A stretch of 64,000 bases of DNA, from NCBI RefSeq assembly GCF_000243675.2, contig NZ_AHMM02000025.1, positions 620,001-684,000 of the forward strand, given 5' to 3'. The position numbers and the translations under genes are program-made. Positions 27,858 through 38,449 of this stretch are shown piece by piece. The notes under the pieces are model-generated. The model ran no database searches. It had not been told where the DNA came from and saw only the letters and a list, made by a program, of their open reading frames with translations. This DNA comes from Leptospira inadai serovar Lyme str. 10 (GTDB lineage Bacteria; Spirochaetota; Leptospiria; Leptospirales; Leptospiraceae). Within the stretch, counting starts at the first letter, position 1. Each line of letters starts with the position of its first letter.

Positions 27858-28207
27858 ATCCCGGCAGGAGAAAAGTGTATTTACGACCTGGAGTCACCGA
27901 CTTAAGGAAATCGATTAATACGCTTGCTATCATTGTAGAAGGCAAAATGAAGAAGGACTTGTATTCGGAGAGTGTATTTCTATTCTGCAATCGCAAGAAA
28001 GACAAACTGAAAATGCTCTACTGGGACAAGAGCGGGTTTTGTCTTTGGCAGAAAAGATTAGAGGAGAGTAAATTTCCGTGGCCGAACTCAGAGGAAGAAG
28101 TTCGAAAGATCCCGGTAGAAAGATTTCATTGGCTTTTAAACGGGATCGATTTCTTTAAAGAGCATAGGAAACTAAAATATAAGAAAGTGGCTGAAAAGAT
28201 TGACTAA
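27848..28207 (+). CDS. tnpB: IS66 TnpB (Orf2) accessory protein
   Basis: 119 residues with the full IS66 Orf2 pattern: VYLRPGVTDLRKSINTLA, ESVFLFCNRKKDKLKMLYWD, GFCLWQKRLE and the C-terminal FHWLLNGIDF. Role accessory to TnpC. Starts within tnpA. Confidence 0.94.
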   Translation: MELNPGRRKVYLRPGVTDLRKSINTLAIIVEGKMKKDLYSESVFLFCNRKKDKLKMLYWDKSGFCLWQKRLEESKFPWPNSEEEVRKIPVERFHWLLNGIDFFKEHRKLKYKKVAEKID

Positions 28208-28236
28208 TTTAATCGCAAAATCTACATTTAGATGCC

Positions 28237-29814
28237 GTGTCCTTAGATATAAACGAACTGCCGAATGATGTAGAAGAACTAAAGAAAATTATTATATTCC
28301 AAAATAATAAGTACTCTGAAGAATTGCGACTCCAAAGGCAGAGAGAAGCCGAGCATCTCGACCAAATTGAACGCCTAAAGATCCAACTATTCGGAAGAAG
28401 GACGGAGAAATGGAGCCAAATCGAGATAGACCAAGGACTTCTTTTTAACGAAATAGAAAATTCCCTACAGAAGGATTCTGCCGAACCTGAGGAAGAAAGC
28501 CTCTTCACCCTGGTTAAAAGTCACACTAGAAAGAAAACGGGTCGTAAGCCGTTCCCTGATTATTTTCCTCGAATCGAGATCTTACACGATATTCCCGAAA
28601 TCGAAAAAACCTGTTCTTGTGGGCATGAGCTGACTCGAATCGGAGAGGAAAGCTCCGAGAAGCTGGATCTAATTCCGGCAAAAATCCAAGTCGAAGTCCA
28701 CATTCGCCCTAAGTATGCGTGCAAGCATTGTGAAGGGACTTCCGATGAAAATCAACCTGTCATTAAAATGGCACCAGTTCCCAATCAAATCGCTGAAAAG
28801 AGTATGCTTTCATCGAACTTTTTAGCTTACACACTTACTCAAAAGTTCGCAGATGCTCTTCCCTTTTACAGACAAGCTGGAATTCTTCAAAGATCGGGAG
28901 TCAACATTTCAAGAACAACTTTATCGAATACTGCGATCCAAGTATATGAAAAGCTTTCTCCATTGATTGAGGATATAAGAAAGGAGCTTTTTGAATCGAA
29001 GTATTTACAGATAGATGAGACGGTTCTCCAAGTGTTAAACGAACCGAAAAAGTCGAATACGGCCAAATCCTATATGTGGGTGATTCGGGGATTTATCCGA
29101 GAAAAACCGGTAGTATTATATCATTATGAACCGAGTCGGAGTGCTAAGTTTTTAGAAGAATGGATTTCCAACTTCGAAGGGATTATCCAAACAGACGGTT
29201 TTGAATCTTACGATTCTTTATTGAAAGTAAAATCAAAGATTCTTCATGCAGGATGTTGGAATCATGCTCGAAGGAGATTCTTTGAAATTTTAAAAATAGA
29301 TCCTAAGAACGCTCAAGCAGAATGGATCGTAAAGGAAATCGGTAAGCTCTACACAATCGAGTCGAAGGCCAGAGAAGAAAATCTAAATTCGGAATTGCAT
29401 TTAAGACTTCGACAATCTGAATCCAAGCCAGTCGTTGACGAGATCCGTTCCTGGATGAATAAACGAATCATCGAAGTCGCTCCGAAATCTTCGATGGGTA
29501 AAGCCCTTGGTTATCTCGCTAATCAATGGGAAAAACTGCTTATCTTTTTGGATCGTCCGGAATTGCAACTGGATACGAATCTGGTCGAGAATGATATTCG
29601 TCCTTTTGTGATCGGAAGAAAAAATTGGCTCTTCTCCGGTTGTCCGGAAGGAGCGACTGCAAGTGCAGGATTTTATTCTTTAGTTCAAATTGCAAAGCTC
29701 GCGGGAGTCGATCCTTATGCGTATTTGCGGGATCTATTTACCTCTTGGGAAAGCGAGCCGAGGAGTCTTTCTTATCAGGATCTGCCGCAACTCGCTATAC
29801 CTGTGCTCGATTAG
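28237..29814 (+). CDS. tnpC: IS66 transposase TnpC
   Basis: 525 residues from GTG 28237. Order: N-terminal coiled coil (about 10-50), zinc-finger-like region (CSCGHEL at about 127 and YACKHCEG at about 165), and the DDE catalytic core with Asp in QIDETVLQV (about 259), Asp in IQTDGFESYDSLL (about 319) and Glu in NLVENDIRPF (about 450), followed by GRKNWLFSGCPEGA. All three acidic residues are present and no frameshift is visible, so it is probably functional. Ends 8 nt before the right end of the element. Confidence 0.95.
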   Translation: MSLDINELPNDVEELKKIIIFQNNKYSEELRLQRQREAEHLDQIERLKIQLFGRRTEKWSQIEIDQGLLFNEIENSLQKDSAEPEEESLFTLVKSHTRKKTGRKPFPDYFPRIEILHDIPEIEKTCSCGHELTRIGEESSEKLDLIPAKIQVEVHIRPKYACKHCEGTSDENQPVIKMAPVPNQIAEKSMLSSNFLAYTLTQKFADALPFYRQAGILQRSGVNISRTTLSNTAIQVYEKLSPLIEDIRKELFESKYLQIDETVLQVLNEPKKSNTAKSYMWVIRGFIREKPVVLYHYEPSRSAKFLEEWISNFEGIIQTDGFESYDSLLKVKSKILHAGCWNHARRRFFEILKIDPKNAQAEWIVKEIGKLYTIESKAREENLNSELHLRLRQSESKPVVDEIRSWMNKRIIEVAPKSSMGKALGYLANQWEKLLIFLDRPELQLDTNLVENDIRPFVIGRKNWLFSGCPEGATASAGFYSLVQIAKLAGVDPYAYLRDLFTSWESEPRSLSYQDLPQLAIPVLD

Positions 29815-29822
29815 GCGCTTAC
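29805..29822 (-). repeat. IS66 right terminal inverted repeat
   Basis: Reads GTAAGCGCCTAATCGAGC on the minus strand; one mismatch with the left end. Confidence 0.94.
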
Positions 29823-29830
29823 CCTTTTTT
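29823..29830 (+). repeat. Right copy of the 8-bp target-site duplication
   Basis: CCTTTTTT, identical to 27500-27507. Confidence 0.92.
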
Positions 29831-29831
29831 A

Positions 29832-30701
29832 TTAATAGATTTTGAAAATTCGAGGGAGAATTTCCGGATTTTGTTCCAGGATGATCGAATCGTGGGAGGT
29901 AAAAATTTTCGTACCCTGCTCGGCTAATAATTCGACATACTGCAGGAATTCTCGATTATTGCGGACGGAAGAAGCCGCCGACGCGGGAAGTCCGGTTCCT
30001 TCAATACAATGATCGATGAAGTAACATTCGTCTCCCGTGATTAACACACGATTTTTTGGGGCCCGTAACCATTCCACCGCGGAATGCCCGGGAGTATGGC
30101 CCCCGGTGAATATGATTCGAAAATTCGGAAATAATTCGATGCTCGATTGGAGAAAGATCACCTTCTTCTCGTTTTCTCTTGCATGTAGAATTTTAGTCTG
30201 ATCTGCGAACCAGTTTGCCTTTTTTAATAGTTCCCATTCTTGAGGGCGAACGTAAATTCTCGCATTGCGAAATACATCCAATCCACCGGCATGATCAAAA
30301 TGAAAATGAGTTAGAATAATATCCGTAACCGCGGTCGGGCGTATTCCGGCTTTTAATAAGATCTTATCGGGCGAAACCCAGTCTCGAATACCGTACTTGC
30401 TTCGGGTCTCTTCGGAGGAAATTCCGGAATCCACTAGAATGATTCGTTTATTCTGTTTTATTAAATAAAAGAGGAAAGCGAGTTCCTGTTCGCCTTCCTT
30501 TTTCCCGGAGTCCGTTAAGTAATTCGGATACTTTCCTTTTCCGTAAAGTACCGCGTACAATCCGTCTTCCAATCCTCGAAAAACGGGAGTAGTAGTCGTT
30601 TTACTTTTACTTTCTTGCGGAAGATTTTCCCGAGTCGGCCTTGACGCCGATTTGCAGGAAATAAAATACAGCAAGATAAAAAAAGTAAGAACGATTTTCA
30701 T
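29832..30701 (-). CDS. Metallo-beta-lactamase-fold hydrolase, lipoprotein
   Basis: About 289 residues from ATG 30701, which overlaps the stop of the upstream gene by 4 nt (ATGA); a longer reading to 30809 would bury the signal peptide. Signal and lipobox-like end are FILLYFISCKSA. The metal-binding motif ILTHFHFDHAGG (HxHxDH) is intact, with later ligand segments GGHTPGHSA and LITGDECYF. It resembles N-acyl-homoserine-lactonase-type and other MBL hydrolases; the substrate is unknown. Last gene of a four-gene operon. The IS66 element begins 10 nt after its stop and has separated it from its old terminator. Confidence 0.85.
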   Translation of the reverse strand: MKIVLTFFILLYFISCKSASRPTRENLPQESKSKTTTTPVFRGLEDGLYAVLYGKGKYPNYLTDSGKKEGEQELAFLFYLIKQNKRIILVDSGISSEETRSKYGIRDWVSPDKILLKAGIRPTAVTDIILTHFHFDHAGGLDVFRNARIYVRPQEWELLKKANWFADQTKILHARENEKKVIFLQSSIELFPNFRIIFTGGHTPGHSAVEWLRAPKNRVLITGDECYFIDHCIEGTGLPASAASSVRNNREFLQYVELLAEQGTKIFTSHDSIILEQNPEILPRIFKIY

Positions 30702-31744
30702 GGATGAACTTCCCAAGGGGAGATCGAAAGTCTGGAAAACCCTTTTTCGAGCGGTTCTCGATATTCCAACATTTGAGTTATAAATAATCTTCTGTCGAGT
30801 TCCATCCAAAGGCGAAAGGAAAACAGAGGCTGGACATTATAATGCAACGGAAACTTTGTCGGGTATTTTTCCCCGTCGGGAAACCCGTAAACGTCCTTGG
30901 CTCGATTTTGTATCGTCCTTAATAAAATTCCTTTTTTGTCGGTCGGAAGCGAAATAATATTCTCGCGAAAATCCGGAGGATAGGAAAAGTATTCTTCGGC
31001 GTTGGATAGATATACGACTCGAAATGGAAGTCCTACTTTACTCATGGCCTCGGATATTTCTCGAACGGTTCCCTTGGCATTTAAGTCCGCTTTACGAATT
31101 TTAATTCTTCCGTTCATGACCATGCTTCGAAGATAGTCATAATCATTCTTATCATGAAGAAACGTTTGCCATCCGAATTTTTCTTTGCTACGTTCTAGTT
31201 CAAGCCAGCGAGTCGGCACATCCGCTTTTCCCCGAAAGGCGACTTTCCAGGCTTCTTCGTACCATTTCCAGTCGGACGACGCGCCAAATTCCTCCTTTAA
31301 AATCCTTAGCGAAGAACCGAAGTTTTTTCTCTCCCATAGCTCTTTATAGGCGTCGGGGGTTGGGCTTTTCTTTATGAAAAAAAGATGGATTCGATTGATG
31401 TAGCAAACGACCGGGTCGAAGTCCACAAGCCATGCCGTTTCGCTCCTTGCCCAAGCGATAAAAGTAAGGTTTTGATCGGTTCCGACACCGAGATAGGCGC
31501 CTCTAAGATCCTTAATGGAATTCTTAAAAAGATCGATTCTAAGTTCGTTGGAGGCGGGATAATGGCGACCGTTTAAATTCTTTTCTTCGAAACTTTCTTC
31601 CCTTACCGAATCTAGAATTTGTGACTCTCGAAGCCCAAGCGCGTGAACTACGGTTAGGTCAGACCTGGAAAGAGTACTACAGGTAGTTTGAAAGGTTAAG
31701 AAAAGTACTATTGCGGAAATTGAAGATGGAGAACGAGTTTGCAT
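30698..31744 (-). CDS. Lipoprotein with a methyltransferase-like segment, unknown function
   Basis: 348 residues, signal peptide ending at a lipobox-like cysteine (LTFQTTCSTL). The segment RGAYLGVGTDQNLTFIAWAR followed by WLVDFDPVV recalls the first two motifs of a class I SAM-binding fold, and a later stretch reads PFRVVYLSNAEEYFSYP. A methyltransferase fold outside the cytoplasm would lack SAM, so the fold may serve another purpose. Its stop is coupled to the MBL gene. Family not known to me. Confidence 0.68.
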   Translation of the reverse strand: MQTRSPSSISAIVLFLTFQTTCSTLSRSDLTVVHALGLRESQILDSVREESFEEKNLNGRHYPASNELRIDLFKNSIKDLRGAYLGVGTDQNLTFIAWARSETAWLVDFDPVVCYINRIHLFFIKKSPTPDAYKELWERKNFGSSLRILKEEFGASSDWKWYEEAWKVAFRGKADVPTRWLELERSKEKFGWQTFLHDKNDYDYLRSMVMNGRIKIRKADLNAKGTVREISEAMSKVGLPFRVVYLSNAEEYFSYPPDFRENIISLPTDKKGILLRTIQNRAKDVYGFPDGEKYPTKFPLHYNVQPLFSFRLWMELDRRLFITQMLEYREPLEKGFSRLSISPWEVHP

Positions 31745-31768
31745 AAGAAAGTGAACGTTCCTTTACGT

Positions 31769-33337
31769 TCACTTTCGATTTTTGTACCAATTCAGCCACT
31801 CGTTTTTAGAAAAGAACTTCTCTCCGGTAATAGAACGGAGAGCCGCCGTCACCATTTTTCTATTTCGCGGCGTCTCGTTATCCTCTAATAGAGAAATCAA
31901 AACCGGGATACTTTTTGCGTCTTTCCGAGCTCCCAATTGGCTGACAGCGACTTGATGAAGGTTCCAATTTTTATGTCGGGCATATTTTTCGAGAACTTTT
32001 TCGGCTTCTTCTCCGCGAATCGAAGCAATCGCTCCTAACGTACTTGGAGCAAGGTCCGGAAATTGTTCGGTTTTGCGATCCAATAACGCTAACGATCGAG
32101 GTGAAGCGATCATACCTAAGCTTTCCGAGGCGATTCGGGCTAGTTTGAGATCTTTCGAATCGGTCGCTTCTTCCAGGAGAGGCAATGCGTCGGAATTTCC
32201 GATTCCACCCAGAGCCCAGGCCGCGCCGTATCTTGCTTCACCTGAGGATTCTTTCAATACCTTCGATAAAACAGGAATGCTCCTTTTATCTCCCATGTAT
32301 CCTAACGATTGAGCGATGATTTCCCGGTCAGGTACGGAAACGTCATTTAAAACCTGTTCGATCAATTCGCGTGAGGGGAGATACTTAAGACGACCCAATA
32401 CATGGGAAGCGGGTCCCTTTGCTTCAGGTGTACTTTTACGGAGGACTTCGGACAGACGTTGACCAGTCATCGGAATCGGAATCCCGATTAATACGTCTGC
32501 CGCCCTGTATCGAATTTCCCGGTTCGGATCGCTAATTAACGGTAAGACTAATGGTACGGCGGAAGGGTCATGAATTTCGATCAACGCTTGAGTCGAATTT
32601 TCCCGGCCTTTATCGAAACTTCCCTTTAATGCGGAGACCAATAAGGGAACGGCTCTTTTGCTTCCGATTCTTCCTAAGGCAAGATAAACTGCAGCCAAGC
32701 TGGGACCCGGCTCGATCGTATCGGCCAGTCGGATTAAAAAGGATTCTCCTTCCTTTATTCGCAATTTCCCGATCGCCATTGCATACGTTTTCGTTTTTTC
32801 GACGTTACTATTCTTGAACGCTGCATTTAATAGAGAAGAGCTTATGCCTGTCGCTTTTATTCTTACTAAGGTTTCGACAGTTAATAAGCGAATGGTAGAA
32901 TCCTCGCTTTCCAGCAACGGAAGCAATTTCGAACCGATGCTCGGGTCTTCCATTCTTGCTAAAGCCTCGAGTACGGTATCCTGGCCGACGCCGGAATTCT
33001 CGTTTAGAAAATTTAATATATTCGAAATAGAAGGACGATCCTTGTAGATGCCGAGCGCAAGCACTGCAGGCCCATGCAGAGTTCTATCCGGACCGTTCAT
33101 CAATCGTCTAATATCGGGAATATACTTTCGTTCATTCCGATCCGCGAGTTCTAAAATCGCTTGAGCTTTCCGTTGCGAATTTTCCGATCGCAAATCCGTT
33201 TCGAGCTGTTCCAAGCTCGCAGGTTCCCTTTCTTGAATATCCGGATACAGATCGGGTTTAGGGGGGCCGCTACATTTCGGCCCGAATAGAATCAGAATAA
33301 AAAAAATGCAAACAGGTACATATAAAAGTCGAATCAT
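31769..33337 (-). CDS. HEAT-repeat lipoprotein
   Basis: About 522 residues from ATG 33337 (MIRLLYVPVCIFFILILF), giving a signal peptide before Cys in GPKCSGPP; a start at 33358 is also open and neither has a clear ribosome-binding site. Almost the whole mature chain is HEAT or PBS-lyase-type helical repeats, about 12 to 14 units (for example ARYGAAWALGGIGNSDALPL; REIIAQSLGYMGDKRSIPVL). Such superhelices bind other proteins, here presumably in the periplasm or at the outer membrane. It directly follows the membrane protein gene at 33339. Confidence 0.84.
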   Translation of the reverse strand: MIRLLYVPVCIFFILILFGPKCSGPPKPDLYPDIQEREPASLEQLETDLRSENSQRKAQAILELADRNERKYIPDIRRLMNGPDRTLHGPAVLALGIYKDRPSISNILNFLNENSGVGQDTVLEALARMEDPSIGSKLLPLLESEDSTIRLLTVETLVRIKATGISSSLLNAAFKNSNVEKTKTYAMAIGKLRIKEGESFLIRLADTIEPGPSLAAVYLALGRIGSKRAVPLLVSALKGSFDKGRENSTQALIEIHDPSAVPLVLPLISDPNREIRYRAADVLIGIPIPMTGQRLSEVLRKSTPEAKGPASHVLGRLKYLPSRELIEQVLNDVSVPDREIIAQSLGYMGDKRSIPVLSKVLKESSGEARYGAAWALGGIGNSDALPLLEEATDSKDLKLARIASESLGMIASPRSLALLDRKTEQFPDLAPSTLGAIASIRGEEAEKVLEKYARHKNWNLHQVAVSQLGARKDAKSIPVLISLLEDNETPRNRKMVTAALRSITGEKFFSKNEWLNWYKNRK

Positions 33338-33338
33338 A

Positions 33339-34025
33339 TTACGAAGAAGGAACTCCATCTAAGGCTTGTCGCAGTTGTTGCAATTCGTTTTTCCAAATCG
33401 AAATATCCTGATTGGCCTCCGAAATTTGCGAGGGATCCAATTTGCCCTGTTGAATGGAATATTCCACTAGTTGTATCCTTGATTCCAGTTCTTGGATTTT
33501 ATAATCAAAATAAGCTTTTTGTTGTTGAGGAGTAACCTGTGGATCCGTTACTTGAGACGGGGAAACTCCTGGTTCGGCGAATTTTCCCGCGTTACGCGAA
33601 ACTGCAAATTGGGATTCGGCTGCGGTTACCAAATCGAGACGCTCTCTCGCTTTTTTTTCCTCATCCTGGGTTAAGGGAGTTCGAAATTCCGCGGGGATAT
33701 AAATATTCTTCGGGTATTTAAATGCAAATTCTACCCACTCCTCGCGAATTCGTTCTCTATCTGCCTCCGTTTTTTTCGGACCGAATGCATGAGGCCAAAG
33801 TCGCTTTGCCTGACCTTCTAATTCCGGATCTTCCGCAAAAGGATGAGGCGCATCGGGGAATTCGATTCCTGACGTTAAATTCCTCCGTCGCTCCATTACC
33901 GATTCTGTTTCTTGGCCGACGGATTTTATTTTTTTGACCTTATCCGGCCAAAAGATGAAAATTAAAAGGAGTAAAAGGACGATCCCCGCTATGATCCAGG
34001 ACGCGTATTTTCTATAGGGAATCAT
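33339..34025 (-). CDS. Single-pass membrane protein of unknown function
   Basis: 228 residues: an N-terminal membrane anchor (ASWIIAGIVLLLLLIFIFW), then a soluble part, acidic and Gln-rich at the C-terminus (VTPQQQKAYFDYKIQELESR) with likely coiled-coil helices at about 165-225. No family recognised. First gene of the operon that continues with the HEAT lipoprotein, the methyltransferase-like lipoprotein and the MBL protein, so a joint envelope role is likely. Confidence 0.72.
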   Translation of the reverse strand: MIPYRKYASWIIAGIVLLLLLIFIFWPDKVKKIKSVGQETESVMERRRNLTSGIEFPDAPHPFAEDPELEGQAKRLWPHAFGPKKTEADRERIREEWVEFAFKYPKNIYIPAEFRTPLTQDEEKKARERLDLVTAAESQFAVSRNAGKFAEPGVSPSQVTDPQVTPQQQKAYFDYKIQELESRIQLVEYSIQQGKLDPSQISEANQDISIWKNELQQLRQALDGVPSS

Positions 34026-34132
34026 ATTCTTATGATGCCACCTTGTTCAAACTAAGGAAAGATTATTTTATCGAGGATTATCGAATAAACCCGGGCCGTT
34101 TCGACCCGGAATTTGACACTAGATAGGGAAGC

Positions 34133-35425
34133 TTAGACAAAGATGCCGATGACCCAAGAAATAAACTGTCCGAAGATCGTTTCGGTCAGGAATTTTTTCA
34201 AGTCGATCGGATTTCGGTTAAGGCTATCGTAAAACCAAGCGTTGTATTCGCTGACTAAAGGAATCGAATATCCGTACTTGGAATTGATCACTTTAATTAA
34301 CTCGTTAGCAAAGAGGGAATGCCCGTATTGATTTGGATGAACTCCATCTAAACCGAAAACCCCGGGTTGGCCCGGAAGAGGCCAGTTTGCCCGTGCGTAG
34401 CCGGGACTCCATCCCGATGGACTATTGATTAGACGGCCGTTTTCTTTTAGATCGTCGAAAACAACTTTCAGATCGGCTACCGCAAATCCCATGGCCACAG
34501 CCTGCGCTTTGACTTCGTTATTCAACATCGTCAAAAAGCTCGTGATGGTATTCACTTCGCCTGCATCCAATACTTGAGAAGGATCGGATACGGAAGATCG
34601 GAAGAAGGCTTTTAGACCGGTATAGTTCGCTCTTCCCTGAGGGTCCTGATACGATTCCAAAAATGCAATCGACGTTACGTTAGGAATTGTGAAAAGAACC
34701 CCGCCTTTAATCGAGCCGATCGCAGCCATTCTGCGCATCGTTTCCCGAATATCGCGTTTATAACGAGTTTCATCCAGACAGGTTGTGGAAGTACTCAATG
34801 CAGTACATAAGACATGGTTCGCGGCCGCAGTTCCGAACAAGAACGACGGTTTTACCTTTTCCATAACTTGCATCTGAGTACCCGCGTCTCCTAATCCGAA
34901 ACGATGGAATTTATCCGGAGTCTGACAATCAGCGACTTCGACCCAACGATAGGTATACCAATACCACGTTGCCCAGTACCATTGCCTTGCCCATTTAGTC
35001 GCATTGATGTCTTCGCATTGGCCGGATGTTTTTAACACACTCGTATAATCGGCTCCCGTAATCCCAGCGTGAGTCGGAAGGCCGACCGTGGATTCATTTC
35101 CTCCGATAACGCTAGCAGCTATACAGAAAATACCGCAATTACCTTTGAGCACATCTTCAAAGTTGATATACGGACCTTTCAAAACATTGTAGCTTACACC
35201 CGAACCTGCTTGCTTGGTGACTAAAACAGGAAACGCCCAGTCTTGTGTTTTCTTTTCGACGGTTGCGCCGAAGAAGCCTTGGCTTAAGGAGTCTCCGATA
35301 ACACCGGGTTTTGCGAATACTTGTGATTGACTTTGTGCGGAAATAGAAATCGAGCAAATGCTAATCCCTATCGACGCGATTATTTTCCAAATGGTGAGTT
35401 TTCCCATTTTATTTTCTATCCTCAT
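34133..35425 (-). CDS. Exported SGNH/GDSL-type esterase
   Basis: 430 residues with a signal peptide (about 8-30). Block I holds the nucleophile in [15 protein letters not shown] (Ser at about 45), and the C-terminal [17 protein letters not shown] holds the Asp-His pair of block V. VIGGNES may be the Gly block. SGNH enzymes hydrolyse esters of lipids or sugars; an exported lipase or deacetylase is likely. The gene has a consensus-like promoter 49-77 nt upstream. A weak hairpin follows its stop at about 34091-34109. Confidence 0.82.
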   Translation of the reverse strand: MRIENKMGKLTIWKIIASIGISICSISISAQSQSQVFAKPGVIGDSLSQGFFGATVEKKTQDWAFPVLVTKQAGSGVSYNVLKGPYINFEDVLKGNCGIFCIAASVIGGNESTVGLPTHAGITGADYTSVLKTSGQCEDINATKWARQWYWATWYWYTYRWVEVADCQTPDKFHRFGLGDAGTQMQVMEKVKPSFLFGTAAANHVLCTALSTSTTCLDETRYKRDIRETMRRMAAIGSIKGGVLFTIPNVTSIAFLESYQDPQGRANYTGLKAFFRSSVSDPSQVLDAGEVNTITSFLTMLNNEVKAQAVAMGFAVADLKVVFDDLKENGRLINSPSGWSPGYARANWPLPGQPGVFGLDGVHPNQYGHSLFANELIKVINSKYGYSIPLVSEYNAWFYDSLNRNPIDLKKFLTETIFGQFISWVIGIFV

Positions 35426-35473
35426 TCGGATTAACTTTCTGTAATGTGAAAGCGATCCAATTCTCTTTTCGCC

Positions 35474-35502
35474 ATTGTAGCAGTTAGTCGGTAGAAAGTC
35501 AA
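35474..35502 (-). promoter_or_regulatory. Sigma70-type promoter of the SGNH esterase gene
   Basis: On the minus strand TTGACT (35497-35502) and TACAAT (35474-35479) with exact 17-nt spacing. Predicted transcription start near 35467, leaving a leader of about 42 nt. Confidence 0.7.
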
Positions 35503-35731
35503 TGTCACTTGAGAAACATCGAATCTATATAAAACATTCGGTATGTTATAAATTTTCCGAATTTTATTTGTTTGTAATCAAAGTTTTAAACTGGGGATTC
35601 AAACTTTCCTGCGAGGAAACTTAAGAATTATCTAAACTCCGTTAGTTATCTTTTTATTTTGTTTTCGTTTTTGGAAGAAAGAGAAAGTGAGATTAAAACA
35701 TTGTTTGTTATGAGATTTCGGAAAATGATTT
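35503..35731. other. AT-rich spacer with no feature recognised
   Basis: Between the esterase promoter and the dispersed repeat. It is very AT-rich with runs of T and A. I see no gene, RNA or clear hairpin in it. Confidence 0.4.
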
Positions 35732-35912
35732 AGAAGACAGAGGACTGACGACAGATGCGTTTGCTTTCAGAAGACAGAGGTCAGAGGACTGAAGACAGTA
35801 GCTGCTCGAAGTTCGAAAAACAGCAGGGGTAGAGGAGAGATCTGCTTTAACGCAAGAATCTTTCTCTATAGCATGGAAACTCCGTTTATCAATGTTCTGT
35901 CCTCCGTCTTCT
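35732..35912 (+). repeat. MITE-like dispersed repeat, copy A
   Basis: About 181 bp with 14-bp imperfect terminal inverted repeats (AGAAGACAGAGGAC at 35732-35745 and complement at 35899-35912, 13 of 14). The core 35831-35867 matches the inverted copy B at 43137-43173 in 36 of 37 bases; ACAGTAGCTGCT (35795-35806) and the stretch around 35751-35767 are also shared. It has no coding capacity. It lies about 110 bp upstream of ssrA. Confidence 0.85.
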
Positions 35913-36022
35913 GCCCAAGTGTTCGCAATCTTCGATGATGCCTAGAATTCTAAACTTCTCTCCTAAAAACATCTTGAATTCTCAGAACCATTCCGCAACT
36001 TGGATGTCTAACTTATAGCAAC
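35913..36022. promoter_or_regulatory. Upstream region of ssrA
   Basis: Holds a plausible -10 box for ssrA (TTATAG or TATAGC at 36013-36019, 4-5 nt before the mature 5' end); no good -35 box at the right spacing. Otherwise nothing recognised. Confidence 0.3.
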
Positions 36023-36367
36023 GGGGACGAATTTGGTTTCGACTGTTGTAGTTTAAGTGTGGTGGCATGTAGGGGTGAGGGACCTCTTAAAAACCTTCAA
36101 AACAATAAACGCTAACAACGAATTAGCACTAGCAGCTTAATCTCTGCTACGGATAAAAGGCTTACTCTCCCGGTGGCTTTTTTTCTGACGTAAACGGGAG
36201 ACGTGATTCATCGGTGGACGGTTCTCGATGCATCATGTATATGAATCGGATTGGAAAAACATACCTGCTTGTGGGTTAAGGTTTTCTGAAATTTTAAATC
36301 ACAAGACAAACATGTAGAGGCCCCATCGAGGCACAATAGGACCCGGGTTCGAACCCCGGCGTCTCCA
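36023..36367 (+). ncRNA. ssrA: Transfer-messenger RNA (tmRNA)
   Basis: The acceptor stem pairs GGGGACG (36023-36029) with CGTCTCC (36360-36366), followed by the discriminator A. The 5' end continues AATTTGGTTTCGAC, the conserved tmRNA D-loop-like part, and the T arm is ACCCGGGTTCGAACCCCGG (about 36341-36359). The tag reading frame 36111-36140 encodes Ala-Asn-Asn-Glu-Leu-Ala-Leu-Ala-Ala then TAA, a typical proteolysis tag. CCA is not encoded. It rescues stalled ribosomes with SmpB; the smpB gene is not in the window. Confidence 0.96.
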
Positions 36368-36418
36368 TGAGCAATCTCTAATTTTCCGATCGATTGGAGG
36401 TTTGAATAAGGAATCCTA

Positions 36419-38395
<1,977 letters not shown>

Positions 38396-38449
38396 TAAAC
38401 TTAGATTATCTTTCCTGAACTTCCGTGGAAAGAAAAGTGGAATCTATCT

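Larger units (their letters stand above)
27508..29822 (+). mobile_element. Complete IS66-family insertion sequence (2315 bp)
   Basis: Bounded by matched ends starting GTAAGCG: left 27508-27525 and right 29805-29822 agree in 17 of 18 positions (14 perfect from the tip). An exact 8-bp duplication flanks it. Inside are three IS66 genes in the usual order tnpA, tnpB, tnpC on the plus strand, all open and full length. Exact ends and duplication argue for a recent and perhaps active insertion. It lies in the T-tract of a terminator, so it disrupts no gene. Confidence 0.96.

Noticed and set aside
34091..34109. Terminator of the SGNH esterase gene
   Set aside because: The stem (CCGGG/CCCGG) is short and no T-run follows on the minus strand, so it was not called as a feature.
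36340..36367. tRNA gene (GGGTTCGAACCCC T-arm)
   Set aside because: No D arm or anticodon arm of a tRNA fits; the T arm pairs into the tmRNA structure that begins at 36023.
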